A DNA stretch of 64,000 nucleotides from Multifurca ochricompacta (Eukaryota; Basidiomycota; Agaricomycetes; Russulales; Russulaceae). The translations under genes were made by a program, and so were the position numbers. Positions 21,451 through 31,172 of the stretch are shown piece after piece. The notes beneath the pieces are model-generated. The model saw nothing but the letters and a program-made list of their open reading frames with translations. It was not told where the DNA came from and did no database searches. Numbering within the stretch: position 1 is the first letter of the stretch; each line of letters begins with the position of its first letter. The stretch spans positions 62,001 through 126,000 of the forward strand of contig WTXG01000024.1 in assembly GCA_022496185.1 (NCBI GenBank), read 5' to 3'.

Positions 21451-24400
21451 TCATAAATGGAACTCCGTGATCAGGTCCAGGGCAAAGATGTTCCTAGCTG
21501 GCTCCCACGAATTGTCAGAGTCTGGGAAACCCTTCCACTTGATCAGGTAATGCAGTTTGCGCCCTCTGCCTCGATAGGCAGAGTTTACAATCTGCTCCAC
21601 TTCCCATTCTGCTTCTCCATCAACTAACTCTGGTGGGGGTCTTGGGAAGTTCTCCCCATGAATGGACATTTCCTTGTATGGTGTCAGAAGCTTCGTGTGG
21701 AAGACTGGGTGAATCTTCCATGTGGGAGGGAGCTCGAGCTCATATGACACGTCCGATAACTTCCTCATGATTCTGAAGGGCCCGTGATGTCGGGGTGCCA
21801 ATTTAGCTGTGGGGTGTGACGTGTGGATGTGCTTCCCTTCCAGCCAAACCTGCTCATTGGCTTGATAAGGTGTGAACTTTGAGGGTTTATCCAGTAAGGT
21901 CTGTTGCACCTTCAGCAAGTTTTCATTGGTGGATTTCTGGATCTTGTCCCATTGGCCAATTCACTGCGACATCGTGGGAACATTCATAGGCTTATCGGTC
22001 CAAGTGGTGCATGGTACCCAGCCCATGATAAGGGAAAATGGGGGGGTCTTTGTTGTGCCATTAGGCCAGGAATTGTGCACAAACTCCACTGTTGCCAGCC
22101 AGTCTGCCCAATTGTCCTGTTGTCTGTTGCACCAGAATCAGAGGTACTGCTCCAACCACTGATTGGTGTGCTCCGACTGTCCATCTGTTTGGGGGTGGTA
22201 GGCTGTTGAGATGTTTTGCTTTATGTCCAGGACTTTGCATAACACTCTGGCGAACGTCGAGGTAAAGCATGGGTCTCAGTCAGAGATGATCTTTTCTGGG
22301 AGGCCATAATGTTGGTAGATGTGGTCAAGATAGAGCTTGGCTACTCCTTCAGCTGTGATGGATTCTTTGCATGGTATGAAGAGCACTGCCTTGGAGTAGT
22401 CATGGTCTGTGATGGTCAAAATGGAGTCAAAGCCTCTGGAGTTGGGTAGTTTGACTATGAAATCCATGGCAATTGTCTGGAATGGCAGAGACATAGTGGG
22501 AGTGATGGGAAATATTGCCGGTGGGTGCGGGTGCGTATTTACTTTGTTGGCCTGGCAGTCTGCGCACCCTTTCACATAGTCTTCTATGTCCTTTTTCATG
22601 TTTGGCCACCAGTAATCGCATTTGGCAAGAGCATAAGTGTTGGCAATGCCAGGGTGGCCAGCAGAGGGGAGGTCATGATGAAAATGGATCACCCCCCTCT
22701 TAATGTTGTCGCCACCAGTGACAACGAGGCGATCATCATCCTTCCACCAGAGGCCATTAATCTTTTTCAGATTATGCGCAGCTGCCCAGGATTGACAGAG
22801 TTGTTGATTCATGTTCTGTGATACCTGGGCCCAGAGATCCATGTCATGGAGGCTGACAACAGCCTGCCATGTGAAAACTTCTTCAGGAAGGACTGTGATA
22901 TTATCATTGTCCTCCTCTCCAGTGTGCATGTCCGGCCGGCGCAACAGGCCATCTGCACATGCATTGCGGCTTCCTGCAATATGTTTCAGAGTAAAGTTGT
23001 ACTCTTCTAGTTCTAAGACCTCTCGTGCCACGCATCGGCTGATTTTGTGCGGTTCCTTCCAGTACAAGAGGTTAGAGTGGTTGGTGTGAATGATGGTCTT
23101 ATGTGGGGTCCCTGCTAAGTAAGGTCGCCAGTGACACAATGCTTTTACAATAGCTAGCAACTCTCAATCCCAGATGTCGTAATTTCGTTCAGCAGGGGAA
23201 AATGTCTCTGAATAAAAGGCGACTGGGTGAAGGAGTCCCATGGCGTCCCTCTGATTCAATACTGCCCCATTAGCAAAGTGGGATGCATCAACTTCTAGCT
23301 CAAACAGTTTTCTTAGATCTGGCTGCAGGAGGATGGGCTCTGAACCCATTATGTCCCTGATCTTTTCAAAGGCTTGTTGTTGATCCTTTCCCCAATGCCA
23401 CAGGACATCCTTTTTCAGCAGCTCATTGAGGGGTCAAGCAATTCCTGAAAATCCTTGTACAAAATGTTGATAGAAGTTACAGAATCCTATGAAGGACCGG
23501 ACATCTTTGACATTTGTGGGTACGGGCCATTCTTGGATCCCTTGTACTTTTACAGGATCCATTTGTACCTGTCCTCCTTTCAGGATGACCCCTAGGTATT
23601 TGATGCTGGGTTGCTCAAAGGAACATTTGGTTGGTTTGAGATATAAATCATGCTGATGTAGGATGTCCAACACCTGGTGTACTCGCCCACAGTGATGTGT
23701 CAGATCGTCGGTGGTTGCCACCAGTATGTCGTCCATATATACTACCACTTTGCCGGTGAGGATGAGATCCTGGAAAATGTGGTTCATCATCAATTGAAAG
23801 GTGGCGTGTTACAACCTCCACCAAGTAGCCCTCTTTTCTTCACTCTCCCCAGTACGGACCCCACTCTACCACCTACGTTGCACTTCTTGATCACATCCCC
23901 ATCCTGGGATCTGTCACATGCCTTGCTCCCTTCCCCGTAACCACATTTGTCTCTATTGATGTTGTGTTTGTCCATGATTGTCTCTTATCTTCTTATCTTA
24001 TGACCGGACACTTACTTAGTTCCCTATCAGAAGCCAGGCTTTATGCCATCCACTTTCATATATTTGGGCCCATCTGACTCTACGTTTCTTATCTCTTAGA
24101 CGCCCACTCAATTACGTATATAAGTCCACTGTAGCTACACTGTAGACCTCAGACTCGACTTATTGAATACATCAGTGCTTGTCTTCTGGACATCCCCTTG
24201 ACCTCTGACTCGTTCATCTCAGTGCTTTGGGCACTTATCCGCTTAACATTGTCTTAGGGAGCAGCCCCTTTGACTTTGACTCCTCCCACCTGACTCCAAG
24301 GGGCCTTATTGGTTTCTTATCCAATCACAAACGACACGCTGTCACACAAGTCATGTGGAACGTCCTGCACCGGACATAACATGGCGGGCAAGTTTGTCAG

Positions 24401-25420
24401 ACCGAAGAACATAACATTTGGTTCGAATAATCCCTGGTTAGTTTTGAAGGCCACTTTACACTGGTCCCCCTCTCTGATCCTGATGTTGTTGTAGCCCCAG
24501 CAGACGTCCATTTTTGAAAATAAGGACTTGTCTCGCATAGTGTCAATAAGTTCTGAGATAAGGGGGAGGGGATAGGCATTCTTCACTGTATAGGTATTTA
24601 TATGTCGGTAATCCTGGACAGGTCGAAGCTTGCCATCTTTCTTTTTGATGAAGAAGAAAGGTGATGCATATGGGGACTTGGATGGGCGAATATACCCCTT
24701 TGCCAGGTGTTCTTCAAGGAATGCGGTCAGCATGGTTTGTTCTGTCTGGGATAGTGGGTAAATTTTGCAATTGATCGCCACTGGTGCTTCAGGTACAAAG
24801 TCGATGGCATGATCCCATGGTCGCACTGGTGGGAAACGTTGCAACTCCTCTTCAGAGAACACCTTCCAGTGCCAGTGGTATGTTTCTGGTACTATTTCTT
24901 CGAAGGTCCTTTCCACATGTCCTTCCACTGCCTTCTGCGCTAATTCTGAGGCTTTGGTAACGTAGCCATAGCCAGGTCCATCTTCTGCACTGTCCTCCAC
25001 CTTTAACACTGCGTGTTGGACAGCGTAGTCATATCCTAATGACGTTATGACAACAGGATAAAACTCCTTATCCATGGTTGTGTCGCCCCAATTAATCCAT
25101 GGTTTGAAAGCTGCCAACCATGGGTATCCTAAGATGAGGTCTTCCTCTCCTAAGTTGGTGACAAGGAAACGGATCATTTTCGTCTTTTCTCCTACTTGGA
25201 CATTGAGGTCGGTATAATGTGTGATTTTTCCAGCTTGGTTAGCTGTTCCATCAATGTTCCAGATATTCTTTTCTTGGGGAAGTTCCAGCATTCCCAGGCC
25301 CATGGTCCTCGCCATTCATGGGCTGATAAAATTGTTGGTGGCTCCTGAATCTATCAGGATGTCGTGATTGGCCGTTTTCTGTGTAGTCTCGAAATGTACT
25401 GGTATTTTCAAAGATTTGAA
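21451..25420 (-). pseudogene. Pol of Gypsy B, with solo-LTR insertion and multiple TGA stops
   Basis: Protease LIDSGATNNFIS is near 25330, RT in 24317-25315 and 23434-23793 ([26 protein letters not shown]), RNase H and integrase in 22276-23349 (AGHPGIANTY, DCQANK, AMDFIVKL), and the chromodomain in 21451-21918 (EWEVEQIVNSAYRGRG, LIKWKGFPDSDNSWEP). The frame is intact over long stretches and broken mainly by single TGA codons at positions where relatives have arginine: before MARTMG, after FSGIA, after NYDIWD, after KIISD, after LEQYL, after TMSQ and after FHL. RT is split after FGLTNLPA by the LTR at 23807. Confidence 0.9.
23807..24381 (+). mobile_element. Solo LTR of the Gypsy B family inserted in RT of Gypsy B
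   Basis: 575 bp, TGTTACAACC...GGACATAACA, same family as the LTRs of B but in the opposite orientation. Exact duplication TGGCG at 23802-23806 and 24382-24386. Removing LTR plus one TGGCG (580 bp) joins FGLTNLPA to TFQLMMNHIF in frame. A solo LTR implies insertion of a full element followed by LTR-LTR recombination. Confidence 0.93.
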
Positions 25421-25880
25421 GCAACTAGTATACACAGAGGTTACATGTAATGCTTGAGCCCAGGCTGATGGGGTTGAGCCAATCAAAAATCCTTCTTTGC
25501 AAATGCCTTTTCAACTAGGATAGCGCATACTTCTTTGCTCTCTTTCATCATATTAGCCCATACAGTAGCCCACAAAACCGTTCCAATGTTTGGCCATCCT
25601 GGAGAGATTGACCTACCACACAATGAGAATAATTTCCAAAATTAGTAGAAATTGGTAGATGATAGTGTAGCATCTACGCTTCAATTAGAGCCTATACTAA
25701 TGTCAATTGAGTCAGTGGTTCATGATATATAAAATGTTTTGTGAGGCATTATCATTGGAACAGTTTTGTGGCCAACATGTGAGATGACAAAACCAGTATC
25801 TGGTGGTCATGGGAATGCATTGACAGTCATGTGACAATGTTTAATAAGTTGAACACACACCAAATAATCATCAACAACAC

Positions 25881-26240
25881 TTGCTTCTTACCATGCATGC
25901 CCTCTCTGCTGCCAAAAGGACTCACATCATCTCCCTCCTCACTTCAGGCAAATCTGCCCATAAAGTGTCAACTATGACTGGCCATGGCACTATTATCATC
26001 TCAAGATGGGTCATAAATACTGCCCTTACCATCCCAAGTCAAATGGAGGGAGACCAAGGAAGCTGACAGAGAGAAATGCTCAGCATGCTGTTTGCCTTAT
26101 CTCCTCTGGCAGGGCAGACACAGATGTGGAAGTGACTAGAGCACTTCAGAAGTTGTTAATGGGTTCCTCTATCAACATAACATGCCCATCCATCCTCCCA
26201 TCAAGTTTTCAAGCCATAACTGGCCCCTCCCATATCATAC
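25881..26240 (+). pseudogene. Tc1/mariner-like transposase N-terminal fragment (left arm)
   Basis: The reading contains LSAAKRTHIISLLTSGKSAHKV (helix-turn-helix style, as in Tc1/Pogo-like DNA-binding domains), then in a shifted frame PKSNGGRPRKLTERNAQHAV, where GRPRKL is the AT-hook-like linker common in Tc1 family transposases. The DDE catalytic domain is missing altogether, so it cannot be an active enzyme. The frame break near 26010 is the same in both arms. Confidence 0.65.
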
Positions 26241-26257
26241 ACCCCCATTCCATCATA

Positions 26258-26477
26258 AGTGCAATAGGCCACAAAACCAATCCAATGACATTGCTACACA
26301 AAACATTTTATATATCATGAACCACTGACCCAATTGACATCAGTATAGGCTCTAAGTGACACTTAGATGATACAATATCATCTACCAATTTCTACTAATT
26401 TTGGAAATTATTCCTATGGTGTGGTTGGTCAATCTCTTCAGGATGGTTAAACATTGGAATGGTTTTGTGGGTTACTG
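26258..26477. mobile_element. 220-bp MITE at the palindrome centre
   Basis: Flanked by TA (26256-26257, 26478-26479). Its right end, complemented, reads CAGTAACCCACAAAACCATTCC, clearly related to the outer end CAGTAGCCCACAAAACCGTTCC. The interior resembles the outermost 215 bp of each arm (GACATYAGTATAGGCTCTAA, CTACCAATTTCTACTAATTT), but is diverged while the arms are not. It is an older family member or a different subfamily. Confidence 0.7.
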
Positions 26478-26494
26478 TATGATGGAATGGGGGT

Positions 26495-26854
26495 GTATGA
26501 TATGGGAGGGGCCAGTTATGGCTTGAAAACTTGATGGGAGGATGGATGGGCATGTTATGTTGATAGAGGAACCCATTAACAACTTCTGAAGTGCTCTAGT
26601 CACTTCCACATCTGTGTCTGCCCTGCCAGAGGAGATAAGGCAAACAGCATGCTGAGCATTTCTCTCTGTCAGCTTCCTTGGTCTCCCTCCATTTGACTTG
26701 GGATGGTAAGGGCAGTATTTATGACCCATCTTGAGATGATAATAGTGCCATGGCCAGTCATAGTTGACACTTTATGGGCAGATTTGCCTGAAGTGAGGAG
26801 GGAGATGATGTGAGTCCTTTTGGCAGCAGAGAGGGCATGCATGGTAAGAAGCAA
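26495..26854 (-). pseudogene. Tc1/mariner-like transposase N-terminal fragment (right arm)
   Basis: Mirror image of the fragment at 25881-26240, with the same residues and the same frame break, encoded on the minus strand. Identity of both copies argues that the inverted duplication is recent. Confidence 0.65.
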
Positions 26855-28606
26855 GTGTTGTTGATGATTATTTGGTGTGTGTTCAACTTATTAAACATTG
26901 TCACATGACTGTCAATGCATTCCCATGACCACCAGATACTGGTTTTGTCATCTCACATGTTGGCCACAAAACTGTTCCAATGATAATGCCTCACAAAACA
27001 TTTTATATATCATGAACCACTGACTCAATTGACATTAGTATAGGCTCTAATTGAAGCGTAGATGCTACACTATCATCTACCAATTTCTACTAATTTTGGA
27101 AATTATTCTCATTGTGTGGTAGGTCAATCTCTCCAGGATGGCCAAACATTGGAACGGTTTTGTGGGCTACTGTATATCGTGGGCCTTTTCCTCTTTTGTT
27201 CGTTTGTCTACTGTTGGTGGGTTATTAGAGATCGGGGCAGGGGTGGTGGTGGCCTCCGCAAACTGTGCTCCTTTCTTGGGACAGTCATGTGACATGTGTC
27301 CTTGGGTTTTACATCGGAAGCATCTTCCTTCCTTCATCAACATCTGCCATTCATCTTCTGTGAGTGTGGCCCTTGCTCTGGTTTGATCAGCAGAGGTATC
27401 CATAGCATTTGGGTCCCATGGGGAGGCAGGCTTGATTCCAAACGCTGCCTTCCACTGGTCCCACATTTTTCCTTTCTTTGTCTCTATTCCGAAGCGAGTT
27501 TGGAAGTCGAGGAAATCTTGCTGCTGTCATCGCACAGCATTGATCCATTGGGTCCAGTTTTGTGGGTGGTGAAACTGGATAATATTTTTGATGAGTGGGT
27601 TTGGGAGCCCTTGGGAGAAAAGATCCAAGGTGGCTTCCTCGTCCACATCATATCCAGCCCTGTTGGCTGTGCTTCAGAATTTGGCGACATAACCATCTAA
27701 ATCCCCTTTCTCCATTCGCAGCCCTTTTAGTTCTCAGGTGGCTTTCTGCTTTGCCTGCCCATCAGTGTAGGCATCTTTGAACCTCTGGGCGACCACATCC
27801 CAGAGTCCTTCGTTCGTGGTGGGACTTCCACTCTCTATTTGGTCATTTAGCCATTTGAGCTGTTCCATGGTCCAGTCATCAACTGCTTCCCCTTGGATTA
27901 ATGAGAGAAAGAGGTTGGTGCGCTGGAAGGGGTTTACAATTTGGGGAACGTCATGGTTGAAGTTTCTGAAAGTTGTAAATTCCAGCATAAACTTCCTGCT
28001 CAGCAAGCGATCTCCTGTGAATGTTTGTGGGAGCACCCCGGAGAGTCGTCCCGATGAAGGGGGGTTCCCTGGGGCGGTGATGATGGGGGCGGCAGGAGGA
28101 GGAGGAGGTGGAACTGGTGCTGGAATCTGAGCTGCGATGGTTGACATTCTTTGTTGAGTAATGGTGGTTGTGGACTGGGAGGATATCGTAGGAGTTGTCA
28201 ATGCAGGGGCTCTGATCGTGACAACTTCTGGTGCAACCAGGGTGGTAGCTGCTGCTAATACTGGTGCGTCTTCACTGCTTTCGTCTAGGTATTCATTCTC
28301 AGAGTCGGTAGCAATGGCAGGTGGGTTTTCTCTCCATGGGCCTAGTCTGAATTCTGGTGGTGCTGGTCAGGATGTTACCCAGGAGTTTCAGCTATCCAAG
28401 TATCGGATACAATACCAAACCCTTCTTTCATCGTCGTATTCTACCAGTTGGTATCTTCCGTTGTGATAGACGTAGTATCCAAACTCGGTTTCAAAATCTT
28501 TCCAGGCAGCAGAGCCAAGTACTTGTTGTGAAAGATTATTCTTGTCTCTGCGTTCGATGAGTTCTTCTTTAAACAGGGTCTGACTGTGGCTGGAAGCCAC
28601 AATGGT

Positions 28607-28617
28607 AGACTCGACTT
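28607..28617 (-). promoter_or_regulatory. Self-primer binding site of Gypsy B
   Basis: Minus-strand AAGTCGAGTCT starts 2 nt from the LTR edge at 28620. The LTR contains the exact complement AGACTCGACTT (28851-28841; also 10833-10823), 30-35 bp downstream of TATATAAG (28885-28878), i.e. at the predicted RNA 5' end. Confidence 0.75.
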
Positions 28618-28619
28618 GA

Positions 28620-29198
28620 TGTTACGTCCGATGCAGGACATTCCACATGACTTGTGTGACAGCGTTTCATTCATATTCGGGTAAGAAACCAATGGGGCTT
28701 CTTGGAGTAAAGTGGGACAAGTCAAAGTCAAAGGGGCTGCTCCCTAAGATGATGTTAAGCGGGAAGGTATCAGAAATACTGAGACAGATGAGTCAAGGAT
28801 TCAAGGGGATGTCCAGAAGACAAGCACTGATGTATTCAATAAGTCGAGTCTGAGGTCTACATTGTAGTTACAGCGGACTTATATATGTAATCAAATGGGC
28901 GTCTACAAGATAAGAGAATGGAGTCAAGTGGGCCCAAATATCTGAAAGCGAAGGGCATAAAGCTGGGCTTCTGATAGGGAATTAAGTAAGTGTCTGGTTG
29001 TAGAGATAAGAAGATAAGAAAGGTAATCATAAACAAACAGTATGTACACAAGTCCAAACAACAGTCACGGGGATGGGAGCAATGCATGTGAGGGGTCCCA
29101 GGAGGGAGATGTAATGAGAAAGTGTAGTGTCGGGGGGCGAGTGGGGTCTCTGTTGGGAAGGGTAAAGAAAATAGGGCTGCTGGGCCCTGGTCGTAACA
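28620..29198 (-). repeat. 5' LTR of Gypsy B (579 bp)
   Basis: Same length and termini as 10604-11182, differing by scattered transitions. The minus-strand promoter TATATAAG is at 28878-28885. Confidence 0.88.
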
Positions 29199-29960
29199 AG
29201 TATCCCCACATCCACCCTGACTCCTGTGGGACCTGTTATCTCCCCATTTACCCCTGACCCTGGTGGGAATCCTCCCACACTGATATGACTCCTGTGGGGC
29301 TGTCCCACATGATTATGCTTCTGATAAGGCTTATCCTTATCATGGACTATATTTGACATCTTATCTGCTATTGGATGATAAGGACTCTGACCCTGTTCCT
29401 GATTAGCTACAAACCAGATCCCCATACAGTATATAAGACCCTGTAGACAGTTTGTACAACCCTAGATTTGACCTCTTGTGCCTTCAGCCTAGAGTTTCCC
29501 TAGTCATGGAATACAGAGGGGCTTATTTGCCCTTTCTCATTCTTCATAATCTCCAGAAGGACCCCATTGCCTCTGGCAATGGGTGTGCACTTCTGTTCCA
29601 AATCCCATCCATTACCCAGATGCTGTTGATGCTCTGGCTTCCCTTCCTTTGCCCTCTCTGACTTTGGTCCACTTGGTGTGCTTCTGGCACTGTGGCCAGG
29701 TCCTGTCCCCACTCAACAGCCTTAGGGGATTAGCTCCCTTTGGCTGACTTGTCCCATCTCTCTCTGTGCTTGGTTATAGCACAACTTCCTATTCACCCTG
29801 AGGCTAAGAGTCTGGCCTTGTTGTGCCAGGCTTGCTGAAGATCCCAGACCCATAGTGTTGGGTGCCGTGGATGTGACTGACTAGTGCCAGACTAGTGTCA
29901 ATGAACCCGCACCGACCCGTGCATGCCGCACAGAACACTCCACTGAGCGTAACAGGATGG
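29199..29960. repeat. Probable degenerate Gypsy-type LTR and flanking repeat DNA
   Basis: No gene. ATACAGTATATAAGACCCTGTAGACAG-like promoter text (29424-29450) and GGATTAGCTCCC (29727) echo features of the LTRs of elements A and B, suggesting an old LTR on the plus strand. Several ACTCCTGTGGG-type near repeats occur at 29219, 29285 and 29260. Exact ends were not found. Confidence 0.35.
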
Positions 29961-30265
29961 CAGTGATGACAACAATGATGACAATGAAGTACAAGATTTC
30001 CAACTAGCATTGCAAGAGGGTTTGATGTTTGAAGAGGCCATGAACAAGAATATCAAGGTTATTGGAGAATTTCTTGAAGGACTGAAGTACCAGGTCCAAT
30101 TTAGGGACCACCATATGCTCCAAGTGCTGGAATGAGAGGGCAGCTCATTCTTGAGGCTAGCACAGACTTGCATAGGAAAAGAGAGGCAGATGAGGACAAC
30201 AAGAGGATTATCACCAAATACATGGCAACCAGAAACAAGCACCACAATGTTCTACTGCTCTAGAC
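29961..30265 (+). pseudogene. Fragment of an uncharacterised repeat-associated ORF
   Basis: A conceptual reading contains LALQEGLMFEEAMNKNIKVI, GEFLEGLKYQVQFRDHHMLQ and, after a TGA, a segment with FLRLAQTCIGKERQM. I recall similar segments from multi-copy agaricomycete ORFs of unknown function but cannot name a family. No start codon, and stops present, so it is a relic. Confidence 0.35.
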
Positions 30266-30361
30266 CCACACATTCTGATGAGAACACATGATACACAATA
30301 AAAGTCATAAAATAGCTAGACATACAGTAGCAAGAATGCCAAAGTTCTTATCTTATCTAAT

Positions 30362-30672
30362 TCCAACTGATTTATAATGATATTTCATTGATAACTTTCC
30401 TTTTTAAAAATAAACATTATTACAAATCATGATCGTGTGACAATAATTCCACTTTAGGGTTGTCAGCGTGGGGGAGAGTAAGGTGACTTGCTAAGAGTTA
30501 TCTGAACTTATTCCAACTGATTTGTAATGATATTTCGTTTGATAACTCTCCTTTTTAAAATAAAAACTATTACAAATCATAGTCGTGTGACAATAATACC
30601 ACTTTTAGGATGTCGTGTGACAATACTACCGCTTTAGGGATGTCAGTGGTGGGGGAGAGTAAGGTGACTTTT
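30362..30672. repeat. Tandem direct repeat, two units of about 130-160 bp
   Basis: CCAACTGATTTRTAATGATATTTC begins a unit at about 30362 and again at 30509. Both continue through TATTACAAATCAT and GTGTGACAATAAT and end GGGGGAGAGTAAGGTGACTT (30471-30493, 30651-30671). The second unit has an extra internal copy of GTCGTGTGACAATA. No coding potential. The stretch to 31172 is otherwise unremarkable apart from T9/A11 runs at 30899-30919. Confidence 0.75.
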
Positions 30673-31172
30673 CCCACACCACTATCCTTGCCCCCACTGT
30701 TGTTGATAGCCCATTCATTTACTTTCCAAAACCATTTTCAATCCTTCTATCTCCATTCTTTAGTTAAAACCTTTTCCTCCATGTGAGGTTTTCCCCTCTG
30801 CTACCTTTATACGTAGTTACCACTGTTCGCCTAATAGCTGCTCTGTACCGTAGTAGCCGCGCGATTTGGGACACACCCTGAAGCGCGAATAAATTCGATT
30901 TTTTTTTTAAAAAAAAAAAGGGGTCCGGGGCCATAATCATATTAATTTATTTGCCCACTCTCACATGAGTCAACATGCAGGCACTTGTCTTTACTAATAG
31001 TAACCTTGCAGTCTCAAATTCCCTTGCCTCGTATCATACCTCAACTCGAGACACAGGCCCTCCCCCCTCCCTTTTTCCAACCCTCCCCAGGCTTCCATTC
31101 TTCACTCACACCACCAAACGATTGAATTGAATGAAGGCTCAAGAACTGGCCTTGTACACCCCATAACACATT

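Larger units (their letters stand above)
25563..27172. mobile_element. Tc1/mariner-ended palindrome (foldback), 1610 bp, TA target duplication, inserted in gag of Gypsy B
   Basis: TA at 25561-25562 and 27173-27174 flanks CAGTAGCCCACAAAACCGTT at one end and its complement at the other. Left arm 25563-26255 and right arm 26480-27172 are each 693 bp and appear identical in inverted orientation. Each arm encodes the same transposase-N-terminal-like reading (25881-26203 and mirror). The loop is a separate 220-bp MITE (26258-26477) with its own flanking TA. Removing the whole plus one TA (1612 bp) restores the gag frame (KAHD-I-WANMM). Confidence 0.88.
25483..28600 (-). pseudogene. Gag of Gypsy B, split by the Tc1-ended palindrome
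   Basis: Starts MASSHSQTLFKEEL at 28600. The proline-rich linker and capsid-type domain lie in 27734-28201 and on to 27484 (WLNDQI, DVVAQRFKDAYTDGQAKQKA), with the knuckle CFRCKTQGHMSHDC at about 27290-27335. After the insertion (25563-27172) gag continues as WANMMKESKEV to a TGA at 25483-25485. In-frame TGA codons at 28369, 27735, 27675 and 27528 stand mostly where element A has other residues, several of them arginine. Confidence 0.85.
10604..29198 (-). mobile_element. Gypsy/chromovirus element B, degenerate, carrying three nested insertions
   Basis: LTRs of 579 bp each at 10604-11182 (3') and 28620-29198 (5') begin and end TGTTA...TAACA. Internal order on the minus strand: gag (28600 to about 25483), protease/RT/RNase H/integrase/chromodomain (to 21451), ORF3 (21351 to about 11226), 3' LTR. 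Insertions are the Tc1-ended palindrome in gag, a solo LTR in RT, and element A in ORF3. Without the inserts it would be about 7.5 kb. No matching 5-bp duplication is found at the outer ends (left flank GCTCA, right flank AGTAT), suggesting recombination or loss at one side. Many in-frame TGA codons replace CGA arginines, so it is inactive. Confidence 0.88.

Noticed and set aside
25881..26854. Active Tc1/mariner transposase
   Set aside because: Only the DNA-binding half is present, frameshifted, in both arms; no DDE/D domain anywhere in the element.
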